Positions 23,632 to 32,994 of a stretch of DNA of 59,295 bases are shown piece after piece. How positions within the stretch are numbered: the stretch's first letter is position 1; each line of letters starts with the position of its first letter. This DNA is from Phoenicibacter congonensis (GTDB lineage: Bacteria > Actinomycetota > Coriobacteriia > Coriobacteriales > Eggerthellaceae). Both the position numbers and the translations under genes were made by a program. The notes under the pieces were generated by a model, which made no database searches, was not told the origin of the DNA, and saw nothing but the letters and a program-made list of their open reading frames with translations. The stretch spans positions 1 through 59,295 of the forward strand of contig JAUMVS010000001.1 in the NCBI GenBank assembly GCA_030530045.1. Reading direction: 5' to 3'.

Positions 23632-24813
23632 ATGAAAGAGTTCGAACTTAAGTATGGAACTAACCCTAACCAAAAGCCTGCACGAATTTACATGGAGGAT
23701 GGTTCTGAGCTGCCAATCGAGATTCTCAATGGTAAGCCTGGATACATCAACTTTCTAGACGCTTTTAATTCATGGCAACTAGTTCGCGACTTGAAAGCTG
23801 CAACTGGCATTCCTGCAGCTACAAGCTTTAAACACGTCTCTCCAGCAGGGGCAGCAATTGGTCTTCCGCTTGATGATACCTTGAAAAGAATGTATCACGT
23901 CGATGCAGACGCTGAGCTTTCTCCTTTGGCTTGTGCCTATTCTCGAGCTAGAGGCGCCGACAGGATGTCATCGTTTGGTGACTGGATTGCTCTTTCCGAT
24001 GTTTGCGATGTTCCAACAGCGAAACTCATCAAGCATGAAGTTTCTGATGGCGTAATTGCTCCTGGCTATGAGCCTGAAGCTTTAGAGATTTTGAAGTCTA
24101 AGAAAAAAGGTAACTACAACGTAGTGAAAATCGATGCCGCTTACGTCCCTTGCAAGCAGGAAAAACGCAGCGTTTTCGGCGTGACTTTTGAGCAGGGAAG
24201 ACAAGACCTCGACATTAACGTCGACTCAATGCTTTCAAATGTTGTTACCGAGAACAAAGAGATAACTGATGATCAAAAGCGTGACCTTTTAATTGCGCTC
24301 ATTACTTTGAAATACACTCAATCAAACTCAGTTTGCTATGTAAAAGACGGCCAAACAATTGGTGTTGGAGCAGGTCAGCAGTCAAGAATTCACTGCACTC
24401 GCTTGGCAGGAGACAAAGCCGATTATTGGCAGCTTCGCCACATGGATAAAGTCTTGAATTTGCCTTTCCGCGATGACATTGCAAAGCCAAACGTCGACAA
24501 CGCAATTGATGTTTACCTTGGTAGCCATCCAGAAGATGTTATAGGCGATGACGTTTGGGCTGAGACTTTTACCGAGCAACCACAACCTCTCACAAAGGAA
24601 GAGCGCGAAAGCTACCTTTCAAAATGCAGCGGCGTTTCACTTGCAAGTGATGCTTTCTTCCCATTTGGAGACAACATCGAGCGTGCTAACAGAAGCGGAG
24701 TTACCGCAATCGTTGAGCCTGGCGGTTCAATTCGTGACCAGCAGGTAATCGAGACTTGCAATCGCTTCAACATTGCAATGGCATTTTGTGGAATTCGTCT
24801 ATTCCATCATTAA
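23632..24813 (+). CDS. AICAR formyltransferase, stand-alone (PurH C-terminal domain type)
   Basis: Transfers formyl from 10-formyl-THF to AICAR, step 9. The 393-residue protein corresponds to only the transformylase part of PurH: KYGTNPNQKPARIY, the catalytic Lys-His in SFKHVSPAGAAIG, YSRARGADRMSSFGD, GVGAGQQSRIHCTRLAG, and SDAFFPFGDNIERANRSG followed by IVEPGGSIRDQ. The MGS-like cyclohydrolase domain is absent; that activity is provided by the adjacent upstream gene. The start ATG directly follows the upstream stop. Single-domain forms occur in some anaerobic bacteria. Confidence 0.92.
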   Translation: MKEFELKYGTNPNQKPARIYMEDGSELPIEILNGKPGYINFLDAFNSWQLVRDLKAATGIPAATSFKHVSPAGAAIGLPLDDTLKRMYHVDADAELSPLACAYSRARGADRMSSFGDWIALSDVCDVPTAKLIKHEVSDGVIAPGYEPEALEILKSKKKGNYNVVKIDAAYVPCKQEKRSVFGVTFEQGRQDLDINVDSMLSNVVTENKEITDDQKRDLLIALITLKYTQSNSVCYVKDGQTIGVGAGQQSRIHCTRLAGDKADYWQLRHMDKVLNLPFRDDIAKPNVDNAIDVYLGSHPEDVIGDDVWAETFTEQPQPLTKEERESYLSKCSGVSLASDAFFPFGDNIERANRSGVTAIVEPGGSIRDQQVIETCNRFNIAMAFCGIRLFHH

Positions 24814-24837
24814 TAGTTCGACACACAGGAGACAACA

Positions 24838-26133
24838 ATGAAAATCTTAGTAGTTGGCGGTGGCGGAAGAGAGCATGCGATTATTCGTGCGCTCAAGAAA
24901 AGCGCAGGTGTTGATGAAATTTGGTGTGCGCCAGGCAACGGCGGCATTTCCTACGATGCAAAAATCAAGCCAATCGCTTCAACCAATGTTGAGGCTATGG
25001 TTGCCTTTGCAAAAGAAGAGGGAATTGACTACGCAATCGTCGCTCAAGATGACCCTCTGGCACTTGGCATGGTTGACGCCATGGCTGAAGTCGGAATTCC
25101 TGCTTTTGGACCTAACAAGGCCGCTGCAAGAATTGAAGCCAGCAAAGCTTTTTCTAAAGATTTGATGAAAAAATATGACATCCCGACTGCTCAGTTTGAG
25201 ACATTTTCCTCGGCAGATGACGCTACTGCATACATCAACAGCTATGAGAATTTTCCTGTAGTGCTCAAGGCTGATGGTTTGGCGCTTGGCAAGGGCGTTT
25301 TGATTTGCCAAACAAAAGAAGAGGCACTTGCAGGCATCCAAGAGATTATGGTCGACAAGCACTTTGGAGACGCGGGTAACAAACTCGTAGTTGAAGAGTT
25401 TTTAACAGGGCCTGAGGTTAGCGTTCTTTCTTTCTGCGATGGAAAAACATGCATCCCGATGATGTCTTCGCAAGATCACAAGCGAGCTCATGACAACGAC
25501 GAGGGTCTAAACACTGGTGGCATGGGTGTTGTCGCTCCAAACCCCTACTACACTCCAGAAATTGCTGCTGTTTGTGAAGAGACAATTTTCAAACCAACTC
25601 TTAAGGCTATGCAGCAAGAGGGTTGTCCATTTAAAGGCTGTCTTTACTTCGGTTTGATGATCACTGAAGCTGGCCCAAAAGTTATTGAATACAACGCTCG
25701 CTTCGGCGACCCTGAGGCACAAGTTGTTTTGCCTCTTCTTAATGGCGATTTTCTTGAGATTTGCCAGGCTTGCACTAATGGAAAACTTGATGAGGTTGAG
25801 TTTAGCTTCGATGACAAAGCTTCTGCAATTGTCATTTTGGCAAGTGGCGGTTACCCTGAGGCCTATGAAAAAGGCAAAGTTATTACCGGCCTTGTAAATG
25901 GTCAAATTGATGGTTGCAAACATGACAACGTTCATGTAATTCATGCAGGCACAAAGCTTGATGGCGACAAACTTGTCACTAATGGTGGGCGCGTTTTGGG
26001 TGTTGTTAGTGTTAACGACACGCTACAAAGTGCTCTTGATGATGCCTATAGTGAGATAGAAAATATAAAATTCGAAGGGGCATTTTGTAGACACGACATT
26101 GGCGCAAAAGCTCTTGCGTGTCTAAATTCCTAA
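24838..26133 (+). CDS. purD: Phosphoribosylamine-glycine ligase
   Basis: GAR synthetase, step 2, an ATP-grasp enzyme. The 431 residues fit the family. The N-terminal VVGGGGREHAIIRAL with WCAPGNGG, the ATP-grasp lid VVLKADGLALGKGVLI, LVVEEFLTGPEVSVLSFCDG, QDHKRAHDNDEGLNTGGMG and YNARFGDPEAQ are all present. Shine-Dalgarno AGGAGAC-like purines precede the ATG. It follows the formyltransferase by 24 bp. Confidence 0.97.
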   Translation: MKILVVGGGGREHAIIRALKKSAGVDEIWCAPGNGGISYDAKIKPIASTNVEAMVAFAKEEGIDYAIVAQDDPLALGMVDAMAEVGIPAFGPNKAAARIEASKAFSKDLMKKYDIPTAQFETFSSADDATAYINSYENFPVVLKADGLALGKGVLICQTKEEALAGIQEIMVDKHFGDAGNKLVVEEFLTGPEVSVLSFCDGKTCIPMMSSQDHKRAHDNDEGLNTGGMGVVAPNPYYTPEIAAVCEETIFKPTLKAMQQEGCPFKGCLYFGLMITEAGPKVIEYNARFGDPEAQVVLPLLNGDFLEICQACTNGKLDEVEFSFDDKASAIVILASGGYPEAYEKGKVITGLVNGQIDGCKHDNVHVIHAGTKLDGDKLVTNGGRVLGVVSVNDTLQSALDDAYSEIENIKFEGAFCRHDIGAKALACLNS

Positions 26134-26164
26134 AAAAACTTAAAGAGAGGTATTTTTAACAAAA

Positions 26165-29100
26165 ATGATTGACCGAGTTTTAGTAAAAAAACGTGACGGT
26201 TTTAACGTCGAAGCTGGCAAAGTTTTCGCAGAACTGCGTGACTTTTTGGGGATTAAATCAGTTCAAGGCGTAGAAATTGTCAATCGCTATGACGTTGAGG
26301 GAATTTCTGCTGAAGCTCTAAACAAGAGCTTAAATGTAGTTTTTTCAGAGCCAGCAGTTGATGAAATTCTAGATGAGCTTCCAGCGGCTGATGTTGTAAT
26401 TGCAACTGAGCTTTTACCTGGACAGTTCGATATGCGCGCAAATTCTGCTAGCGAATGCGTTCAGCTTCTTTGCGGCTGTGCACGCCCAACAGTTAGATGC
26501 GCAAAAATCTACCTTCTTAAAGGCGAGCTTTCCCAAGATGAGATTGCTTCCGTAAAGCACTTGCTCATTAACCCGGTCGAAATGCAAGAAGCTTCTCTTG
26601 AGCTGCCTGAGTCTCTTCAAATGGAAGCTAAGGAAGTGCAGCCTGTAGCGTCAATTGATGGTTTCAATGAAATGACCGATGCTGAGCTGCAATCTCAAAT
26701 TGACACTCTTGGTCTTTCAATGGATCTTGACGACATCAAGTTCTGCCAAAAATATTTTGCAGAAGAGGGCAGAGTTCCAACAATCACTGAGATTAAGGTC
26801 ATTGACACCTATTGGTCAGACCACTGCAGACACACAACGTTTAACACTTGTCTTCAAGACATCCAAATTGATGATGAGGAAGTAAAGGCTGCATTTTCTC
26901 GTTACCTCGATTTAAGAAAAGAGTGCGGCAGGGAAGAAAAGCCTGTGACGCTCATGGATATTGGCACTATTGCTGGTCGCGTTTTGAAAAAACGTGGCAT
27001 TTTGACTAATCTTGACGAGAGCGATGAAATTAACGCTTGCACAATTAAAGCAAAGGTTGATGTTAATGGTGAGCTTCAAGATTGGCTCTATCTCTTCAAG
27101 AACGAGACTCACAATCACCCAACTGAAATCGAGCCTTTTGGTGGCGCTGCAACTTGTGTTGGCGGTGCGATTCGTGACCCATTGAGTGGCCGCTCATACG
27201 TTTATCAATCGATGCGCATCACTGGTGCTTCTAATCCAAATGCTCCAGTTGAAGAAACTCGCGAAGGCAAGCTTCCTCAGCGCAAAATTTGCAGAGGTGC
27301 TGCTGATGGTTTCTCTAGCTATGGCAACCAAATCGGCCTTGCTACAGGCATCGTAGATGAAATTTATCATCCAGGATACGAAGCTAAAAGAATGGAGATT
27401 GGTGCTGTTGTTGGTGCTGCTCCAGCCGATGCAGTCGTTCGCGAAACTCCAAAAGATGGTGACATCGCTGTCCTTCTTGGAGGAAGAACAGGTCGCGATG
27501 GCATCGGTGGCGCGACTGGCTCTTCTAAAGCACACAAGAAAACTTCCCTTGAAAACTGCGGAAGCGAAGTTCAAAAAGGTAACGCTCCAACCGAGCGCAA
27601 GCTTCAACGACTTTTTAGAAACAAAGAAGCATCTTCACTCATCATTCGCTGCAACGACTTTGGCGCTGGCGGCGTGAGTGTTGCAATTGGTGAGCTGGCA
27701 GAAGGCCTCGACATCAATCTCGATGCTGTACCTTGTAAATATCTCGGCCTTGACGGCACTGAAATTGCAATTTCAGAATCGCAAGAAAGAATGGCTTGCG
27801 TTATTCATCCAGAAAACGTTGAGCGTTTCTTGGAGTTTGCTGCAAAAGAAAACCTCGAAGCAACAATTGTTGCTCGTGTAACCGAGGCTCCTAGAATGGT
27901 GCAAACCTATCGTGGACAGCGCGTTGTGGATCTCTCTCGCGCTTTCTTGGACTCAAACGGGGCCCCAAAACACGCAAACGTTTTAGTTCCATGTTTTGAG
28001 GGCTGCGATTTTGAAGACAAATCGTTTGCAGAAAAGTTCGATGCAATGCTCGTCGACTTAAATTCTTGCTCTAAAGAAGGCCTTGTGTCAATGTTTGACT
28101 CCACAATCGGGGCAAGCACTGTCATGTCACCACTTGGCGGAAAACACAAGGTAACACCTTCTATTGCGATGGTTTCTAAGCTTCCAGTTCTTGGAGAGAC
28201 CTCCACGGTTTCTGGAATGGCTTGGGGCTATAACCCAAATCTGACAACATGTAATCAATATGCTGGCGCGTTTTTGGCAGTCGTCGACAGTGTGACAAAG
28301 CTGGTCTGTGCTGGCTTTTCTCGTCACGACACCCTGCTCACGCTTCAGGAATATTTCAAAAAGCTAGGAGACAATCCTTCTAACTGGGGCGAGCCTTTCG
28401 CTGCAGTTCTTGGTGCACTAGATGCTCAAATTGGTCTTGAAGTTGCAGCTATTGGTGGCAAAGATTCAATGAGTGGCACGTTTGATGACATTTCAGTTCC
28501 GCCAACGCTCGTTAGTTTTGCGACTGCCTTGAGTGATGCAAACATCATCATCAGCCCTGAATTTAAGGAAAACAATTCTTGCGTTTTGATTGTTGAGCCA
28601 AAGAAATCGGGAAGTGTTGTTGACATTGAGTCGCAAAAATCACTGCTCGACACCCTCAATGAGCTCATCGTTTCAGGCAAAGTTTTAAGTGCGTCAACGC
28701 CTGCCTATAACGGCACGATGGAGTCGCTTTTCAAGATGTGCCTTGGCAATAGAATTGGTTTGCATGTTAATTCTGACTTCACCTCAAAGCAGCTTTTCGA
28801 GCCAAATTATGGTGCTGTCATTCTTGAGGTTGAAAGCGATGATACAGAAGATGTGATTGAAGCTTTTGAAAACGTTGAATATGCAGGCGAAATCGCAACT
28901 ACAAACGATGACTTCACGATCATTTATGGCGATGAGTTTGTCGATTTGGACGATGCTCAAGCAAAGTGGGAGAGCGTTCTTGATGATGTTTATCCAAGAC
29001 AATCAGCGACGCTTGAGGCTGAGGAAGTAGACCTCATTTCTTCTGCCAAAAAGCCTGAAGCCACGAAGTGTTCGGTGCTGCTCGACAAAAAACCAAAAGT

Positions 29101-29890
29101 TATTATCCCTGTATTCCCAGGCACAAACTGTGAATTTGACACTGCGCGTGCTTTTGCTGCTGCGGGTGCCGACCCTGAGATTTTTGTTATTAAGAACTTA
29201 ACCCCAGAGCAGGTTTCTGAAAGTGTCGATTTACTCTCGCAAAAAATTGATGAGTCGCAAATGCTCATGATTCCTGGTGGTTTTTCTGGTGGAGACGAGC
29301 CAGACGGAAGCGCTAAATTTATCGCGTCCTTCTTTAGATCTGGCAAGATTTCCGAATCGATTACCAACTTGCTTGAAGTTCGCGATGGCCTTGTTCTTGG
29401 CATTTGCAATGGCTTCCAGGCATTGCTCAAGCTTGGCCTTTTGCCCTATGGCAAAATCGTTGATTTGAAAGATGATGACCCGACGCTGACCTATAACCTG
29501 GTTGGTCATCATGAGTCGGCGCTTGTTCAAACTCGTGTGTCTTCCGTTTTGTCGCCTTGGATGTCAAGACTTGAAGTCGGCGATGTTCACACAATTGCAA
29601 TTAGTCATGGCGAAGGTCGCTTTGTTTGCAATGACGAAACGCTTCAGCAGCTTGTTTTAAATGGACAGGTGTGCGCTCAGTATGTCGACCTTGACGGTCG
29701 CGCAACAACTGACACCGCAACAAATCCTAATGGTTCAGTTGCTAACATTGAATCTATTTGCTCAGCTAACGGGCGTGTTCTTGGTAAAATGGGTCATTCA
29801 GAACGTCGAGGAGATAATCTCTACGTTAATGTGCCTGGTAATAAATACCAAGAATTGTTTGAGGGCGGCGTAGATTATTTCTCAATTTAG
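26165..29890 (+). CDS. purL: Phosphoribosylformylglycinamidine synthase, single-chain
   Basis: Step 4: converts FGAR to FGAM with glutamine and ATP. The 1241-residue chain fuses a PurS-like N-terminal region, two PurM-like halves and a C-terminal glutaminase. Visible: VIDTYWSDHCRHTTFNT, LYLFKNETHNHPTEIEPFGG, GRTGRDGIGGATGSS, and in the amidotransferase MIPGGFSGGDEPDGSAKF, GICNGFQALLKLG with nucleophile Cys1081, and AISHGEGRF. Actinobacteria usually split this into PurS, PurQ and PurL, so the fused form is a lineage hint towards the clostridial/coriobacterial type. The AGAGAGG site lies 14 bp before the ATG, rather far. Confidence 0.96.
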   Translation: MIDRVLVKKRDGFNVEAGKVFAELRDFLGIKSVQGVEIVNRYDVEGISAEALNKSLNVVFSEPAVDEILDELPAADVVIATELLPGQFDMRANSASECVQLLCGCARPTVRCAKIYLLKGELSQDEIASVKHLLINPVEMQEASLELPESLQMEAKEVQPVASIDGFNEMTDAELQSQIDTLGLSMDLDDIKFCQKYFAEEGRVPTITEIKVIDTYWSDHCRHTTFNTCLQDIQIDDEEVKAAFSRYLDLRKECGREEKPVTLMDIGTIAGRVLKKRGILTNLDESDEINACTIKAKVDVNGELQDWLYLFKNETHNHPTEIEPFGGAATCVGGAIRDPLSGRSYVYQSMRITGASNPNAPVEETREGKLPQRKICRGAADGFSSYGNQIGLATGIVDEIYHPGYEAKRMEIGAVVGAAPADAVVRETPKDGDIAVLLGGRTGRDGIGGATGSSKAHKKTSLENCGSEVQKGNAPTERKLQRLFRNKEASSLIIRCNDFGAGGVSVAIGELAEGLDINLDAVPCKYLGLDGTEIAISESQERMACVIHPENVERFLEFAAKENLEATIVARVTEAPRMVQTYRGQRVVDLSRAFLDSNGAPKHANVLVPCFEGCDFEDKSFAEKFDAMLVDLNSCSKEGLVSMFDSTIGASTVMSPLGGKHKVTPSIAMVSKLPVLGETSTVSGMAWGYNPNLTTCNQYAGAFLAVVDSVTKLVCAGFSRHDTLLTLQEYFKKLGDNPSNWGEPFAAVLGALDAQIGLEVAAIGGKDSMSGTFDDISVPPTLVSFATALSDANIIISPEFKENNSCVLIVEPKKSGSVVDIESQKSLLDTLNELIVSGKVLSASTPAYNGTMESLFKMCLGNRIGLHVNSDFTSKQLFEPNYGAVILEVESDDTEDVIEAFENVEYAGEIATTNDDFTIIYGDEFVDLDDAQAKWESVLDDVYPRQSATLEAEEVDLISSAKKPEATKCSVLLDKKPKVIIPVFPGTNCEFDTARAFAAAGADPEIFVIKNLTPEQVSESVDLLSQKIDESQMLMIPGGFSGGDEPDGSAKFIASFFRSGKISESITNLLEVRDGLVLGICNGFQALLKLGLLPYGKIVDLKDDDPTLTYNLVGHHESALVQTRVSSVLSPWMSRLEVGDVHTIAISHGEGRFVCNDETLQQLVLNGQVCAQYVDLDGRATTDTATNPNGSVANIESICSANGRVLGKMGHSERRGDNLYVNVPGNKYQELFEGGVDYFSI

Positions 29891-29937
29891 TTTGGTGGAG
29901 CTCATCTTTTTTAAGTAAAAAAGCAAAGGATTTAAGA

Positions 29938-31377
29938 ATGCAAAATTCTCACGATAAATACATTTCTGCGTTTTCAACTCGCTATGCAAGCGACGAGATG
30001 CAGCACCTTTTCAGCGAGGAAAAGAAATTCAGAACTTGGAGAAGGCTTTGGATTGCGCTTGCTCGAGCTGAAAAGGATGCGGGCCTAAACATCACAGATG
30101 AGCAAATTGCCCAGCTAGAAGAGCACAAAGACGACATCAACTACGAGGTTGCGCAAGAGCGCGAGAAGCTAGTTCGCCATGATGTCATGAGCCATGTTTA
30201 TGCCTACGGCCAGCAATGTCCTGATGCTAAAGGAATTATTCACCTTGGAGCAACGAGTTGCTATGTTGGTGATAACTGCGACATTATTGTTATGAAAGAG
30301 GCTCTGCAGCTTGTTTTGAAAAAGCTTGTTTGTGTGATTTCGCAGCTGAGCGAGTTTGCAAAAGACTACAAAGACTTGCCTTGCCTTGCCTACACTCATC
30401 TTCAGCCAGCACAGCTCACTACTGTTGGCAAACGTGCAACGCTTTGGACCTATGAATTGTGCCTTGACTACAAAGCGCTTCTTCGTTGTGCCGATGACCT
30501 TTGCTTGCTTGGCGTAAAAGGCACCACTGGCACTCAAGCTAGCTTTGTTGAGCTATTTGAAGGCGATGTTGCAAAGATTAAGCAGGTAGAAGAGCAAGTC
30601 GCAAAAGAGCTTGGATTTGATTCTGTTGTTCCGGTCTCGGGTCAGACCTATTCTCGTAAGTTTGACTTCGAGATTCTCTCAGCTCTTTCTGGTGTTGCAC
30701 AATCTGCAAGCAAAATGTGCACCGACATTCGTCTTCTAGCTTCATTTAAAGAGATGGAAGAGCCATTTGAGAAAAACCAAATTGGATCTTCTGCAATGCC
30801 CTATAAACGCAACCCAATGCGCTGCGAGAGAGTTTGTTCGATTGCTCGCTATGTGATTGCCGACATTATCAACCCTTCGTTTACCTCAGCTACGCAGATG
30901 TTTGAGCGCACCCTTGACGACTCTGCAAATAAAAGAATTGCAATGTCAGAGGCATTTTTGGGCGTAGACTCAATTCTTAACATTCTCATCAATGTAACCG
31001 ATGGACTTGTTGTTTATCCAAAAGTTATCGAGTCACGTGTGATGGCGGAGCTTCCGTTCATGGCTAGCGAAAACATTATGATGAAGGCTGTGAAAAAGGG
31101 TGGCGATCGCCAAGAGCTCCACGAAATCATTCGCGAGCATGCTCAAGATGCAGCTAAAGTCGTAAAAGAGCAAGGTCAGCCAAATGATTTGATTTCTCGC
31201 ATTGAGAAAGATGACCGCTTTGGCCTAACAATTGAAGAAATTGAAGAGTGCGTTAACCCTAGCGACTTTATTGGGCTTTGTCCTTTGCAGGTAGAAGAGT
31301 TCTGCGAAAATGTCGTTGCCCCAATTCTTGCTGACAATGCCGATTCGCTACACATCGAAAGCGAACTCCACGTTTAG
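29938..31377 (+). CDS. purB: Adenylosuccinate lyase
   Basis: Cleaves SAICAR (step 8) and adenylosuccinate (AMP branch), releasing fumarate. The 479-residue protein is the longer PurB type. Signatures: YASDEMQHLFSEEKK, RHDVMSHVYAYG, HLGATSCYVGDN, YTHLQPAQLTTVGKRA, and the fumarase/lyase signature with catalytic Ser, GSSAMPYKRNPMRCE. Shine-Dalgarno AAAGGA precedes the ATG. The 47-bp gap after purL holds a 7-bp all-A/T dyad (29906-29923). It closes the purine operon; purA and guaAB are not in the window. Confidence 0.96.
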   Translation: MQNSHDKYISAFSTRYASDEMQHLFSEEKKFRTWRRLWIALARAEKDAGLNITDEQIAQLEEHKDDINYEVAQEREKLVRHDVMSHVYAYGQQCPDAKGIIHLGATSCYVGDNCDIIVMKEALQLVLKKLVCVISQLSEFAKDYKDLPCLAYTHLQPAQLTTVGKRATLWTYELCLDYKALLRCADDLCLLGVKGTTGTQASFVELFEGDVAKIKQVEEQVAKELGFDSVVPVSGQTYSRKFDFEILSALSGVAQSASKMCTDIRLLASFKEMEEPFEKNQIGSSAMPYKRNPMRCERVCSIARYVIADIINPSFTSATQMFERTLDDSANKRIAMSEAFLGVDSILNILINVTDGLVVYPKVIESRVMAELPFMASENIMMKAVKKGGDRQELHEIIREHAQDAAKVVKEQGQPNDLISRIEKDDRFGLTIEEIEECVNPSDFIGLCPLQVEEFCENVVAPILADNADSLHIESELHV

Positions 31378-31415
31378 TTTTTAGTCGTTTCAAAGGCAGA
31401 AAAGAAGTAGATATC

Positions 31416-32813
31416 TTGACTGAAGAAAAAGAAACATTGACCTTTGACGAAGTGACTGAGCAGGTCATTCAAGAGATTTCTAGCAAACATTACATGTCGG
31501 CTAGGAATCTTCTTTTGGCGTGCAATGAGGCCGACATCGCCGAAATTTTAGAAGAAGTTGCCGACACTCTTGGCATCGAGAAGACTGTTGCGATTTTTCG
31601 AATGCTTCCAAAGGATGTTTCTGTCGAGGCTTTCTCTTTTTTGGACACCGATGAGCAAACTGCAATTATTCAGGCTATTAACGACCGGGAAATCTCGTTT
31701 ATTCTAGATGAGCTTGACTTTGACGACAAAATTGACGTGCTAGAAGAACTTCCTGCCAACATCGTTGACAAGATTTTGATGGAGACGCCAAAAGAAGAGC
31801 GTCATCTCATTAACACTTTTCTGAATTACCCTGATGACTGCGCCGGCACGCTGATGACGCCTGAATATGTCTCTTTGCAAAAGGAGATGACTGTCAAGCA
31901 GGCACTTTCTCAAATTCGAAAAGTCGGCATTGACTCAGAGACGATTTACACTTGCTACGTTAAGAGCGAAGGGCGAAAGCTAATTGGCATCATTTCGCTT
32001 CGCTCACTCGTGCTTGCCGATGACGACGCAATCATTGAAGACTTGATGAACACCGATGTTGTCTCAGTTAACGTCTATGATGACCAGGAAGACGTAGCTG
32101 AAGTCTTTAAAAAGTATGGCTACCTCGCAATTCCTGTTGTCGATAGCGAGCACAGAATTGTTGGAATCATTACGTTTGACGACATCCTGGATGTTATCGA
32201 AGATGAGGCTACAGAGGACATCGAGAGAATGGCTGGCGTTATGTCGGGCGACGACGCTGGTGATGAATATCTAGACATTCCTGTAATTAATCACGTCAAG
32301 AACCGCCTGCCTTGGCTCATTTTCTTGACGGTGAGTGCAATGATTACAGGCTCAATCATCTCGGCATTCCAAGAAGTTCTCTCACAGGTGATTATTCTTG
32401 TTAGCTACTTGCCTCTTCTCATGGGAAGCGGCGGAAATTCTGGCTCTCAGGCTGCAACGCTTGTTATTCGTGGTTTGGCTGTTGGCGACATCTCTACGAA
32501 GGATTATGCGAAGGTTCTTTGGAAAGAAGCAAGAATCAGTTTGATTGTCGGTGTGATTTTGAGTCTCTTTAACATGCTAAAGGTAGTGCTAATCGACCAG
32601 CAACCGTTCATGATTGGTCTCACTGTTGGAGCCTCTCAAATCATCATTGTTTTCTGCGCAAAGATTTTGGGTGGCCTTTTGCCAATTGCCGCTAAGAAGG
32701 TTGGCGTTGACCCAGCGCTCATGGCGAGCCCGATGATTTCATCGATTTCCGACATGATTTCAGTTGTTACCTACATGCTCATGGCTTGCATGTTCCTAAA
32801 CATCACTATCTAG
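31416..32813 (+). CDS. mgtE: MgtE family magnesium transporter
   Basis: Mg2+-gated channel/transporter in the plasma membrane. The 465 residues show the three-part family layout: an acidic N-domain (about 1-130, repeats such as ADIAEILEEVADTL and ELDFDDKIDVLEELP), a pair of CBS domains (about 135-255, MTPEYVSLQKEMTVKQAL and VFKKYGYLAIPVVDSEHRIVG), and a C-terminal membrane domain of about five helices with the pore motif GSGGNSGSQAATLVIRGLA. The TTG start at 31416 has a weak GAAG site. It lies 38 bp after purB and may be read from the purine operon; no M-box fits in that gap. Confidence 0.93.
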   Translation: MTEEKETLTFDEVTEQVIQEISSKHYMSARNLLLACNEADIAEILEEVADTLGIEKTVAIFRMLPKDVSVEAFSFLDTDEQTAIIQAINDREISFILDELDFDDKIDVLEELPANIVDKILMETPKEERHLINTFLNYPDDCAGTLMTPEYVSLQKEMTVKQALSQIRKVGIDSETIYTCYVKSEGRKLIGIISLRSLVLADDDAIIEDLMNTDVVSVNVYDDQEDVAEVFKKYGYLAIPVVDSEHRIVGIITFDDILDVIEDEATEDIERMAGVMSGDDAGDEYLDIPVINHVKNRLPWLIFLTVSAMITGSIISAFQEVLSQVIILVSYLPLLMGSGGNSGSQAATLVIRGLAVGDISTKDYAKVLWKEARISLIVGVILSLFNMLKVVLIDQQPFMIGLTVGASQIIIVFCAKILGGLLPIAAKKVGVDPALMASPMISSISDMISVVTYMLMACMFLNITI

Positions 32814-32994
32814 CTGCGGTTTTTTAAATTAATCATCAATTTTTCTTTACTTTGACGTTGTTAGACGCTCGGGTGCTGCGTTGTCCTTCGCGTTAATCGT
32901 TTCGGTTAAGTTTACATGCGCAGAATAGCTAATTTCACCTGGTGTGCTAGCATAAATCACTAGGGATTTTAAATTTTTCAGAAGAGGGCATCAG

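Noticed and set aside
29906..29923. CTTTTTT/AAAAAAG dyad between purL and purB
   Set aside because: All A/T apart from the end pair and in an AT-rich gap; too weak to claim as a terminator within the operon.
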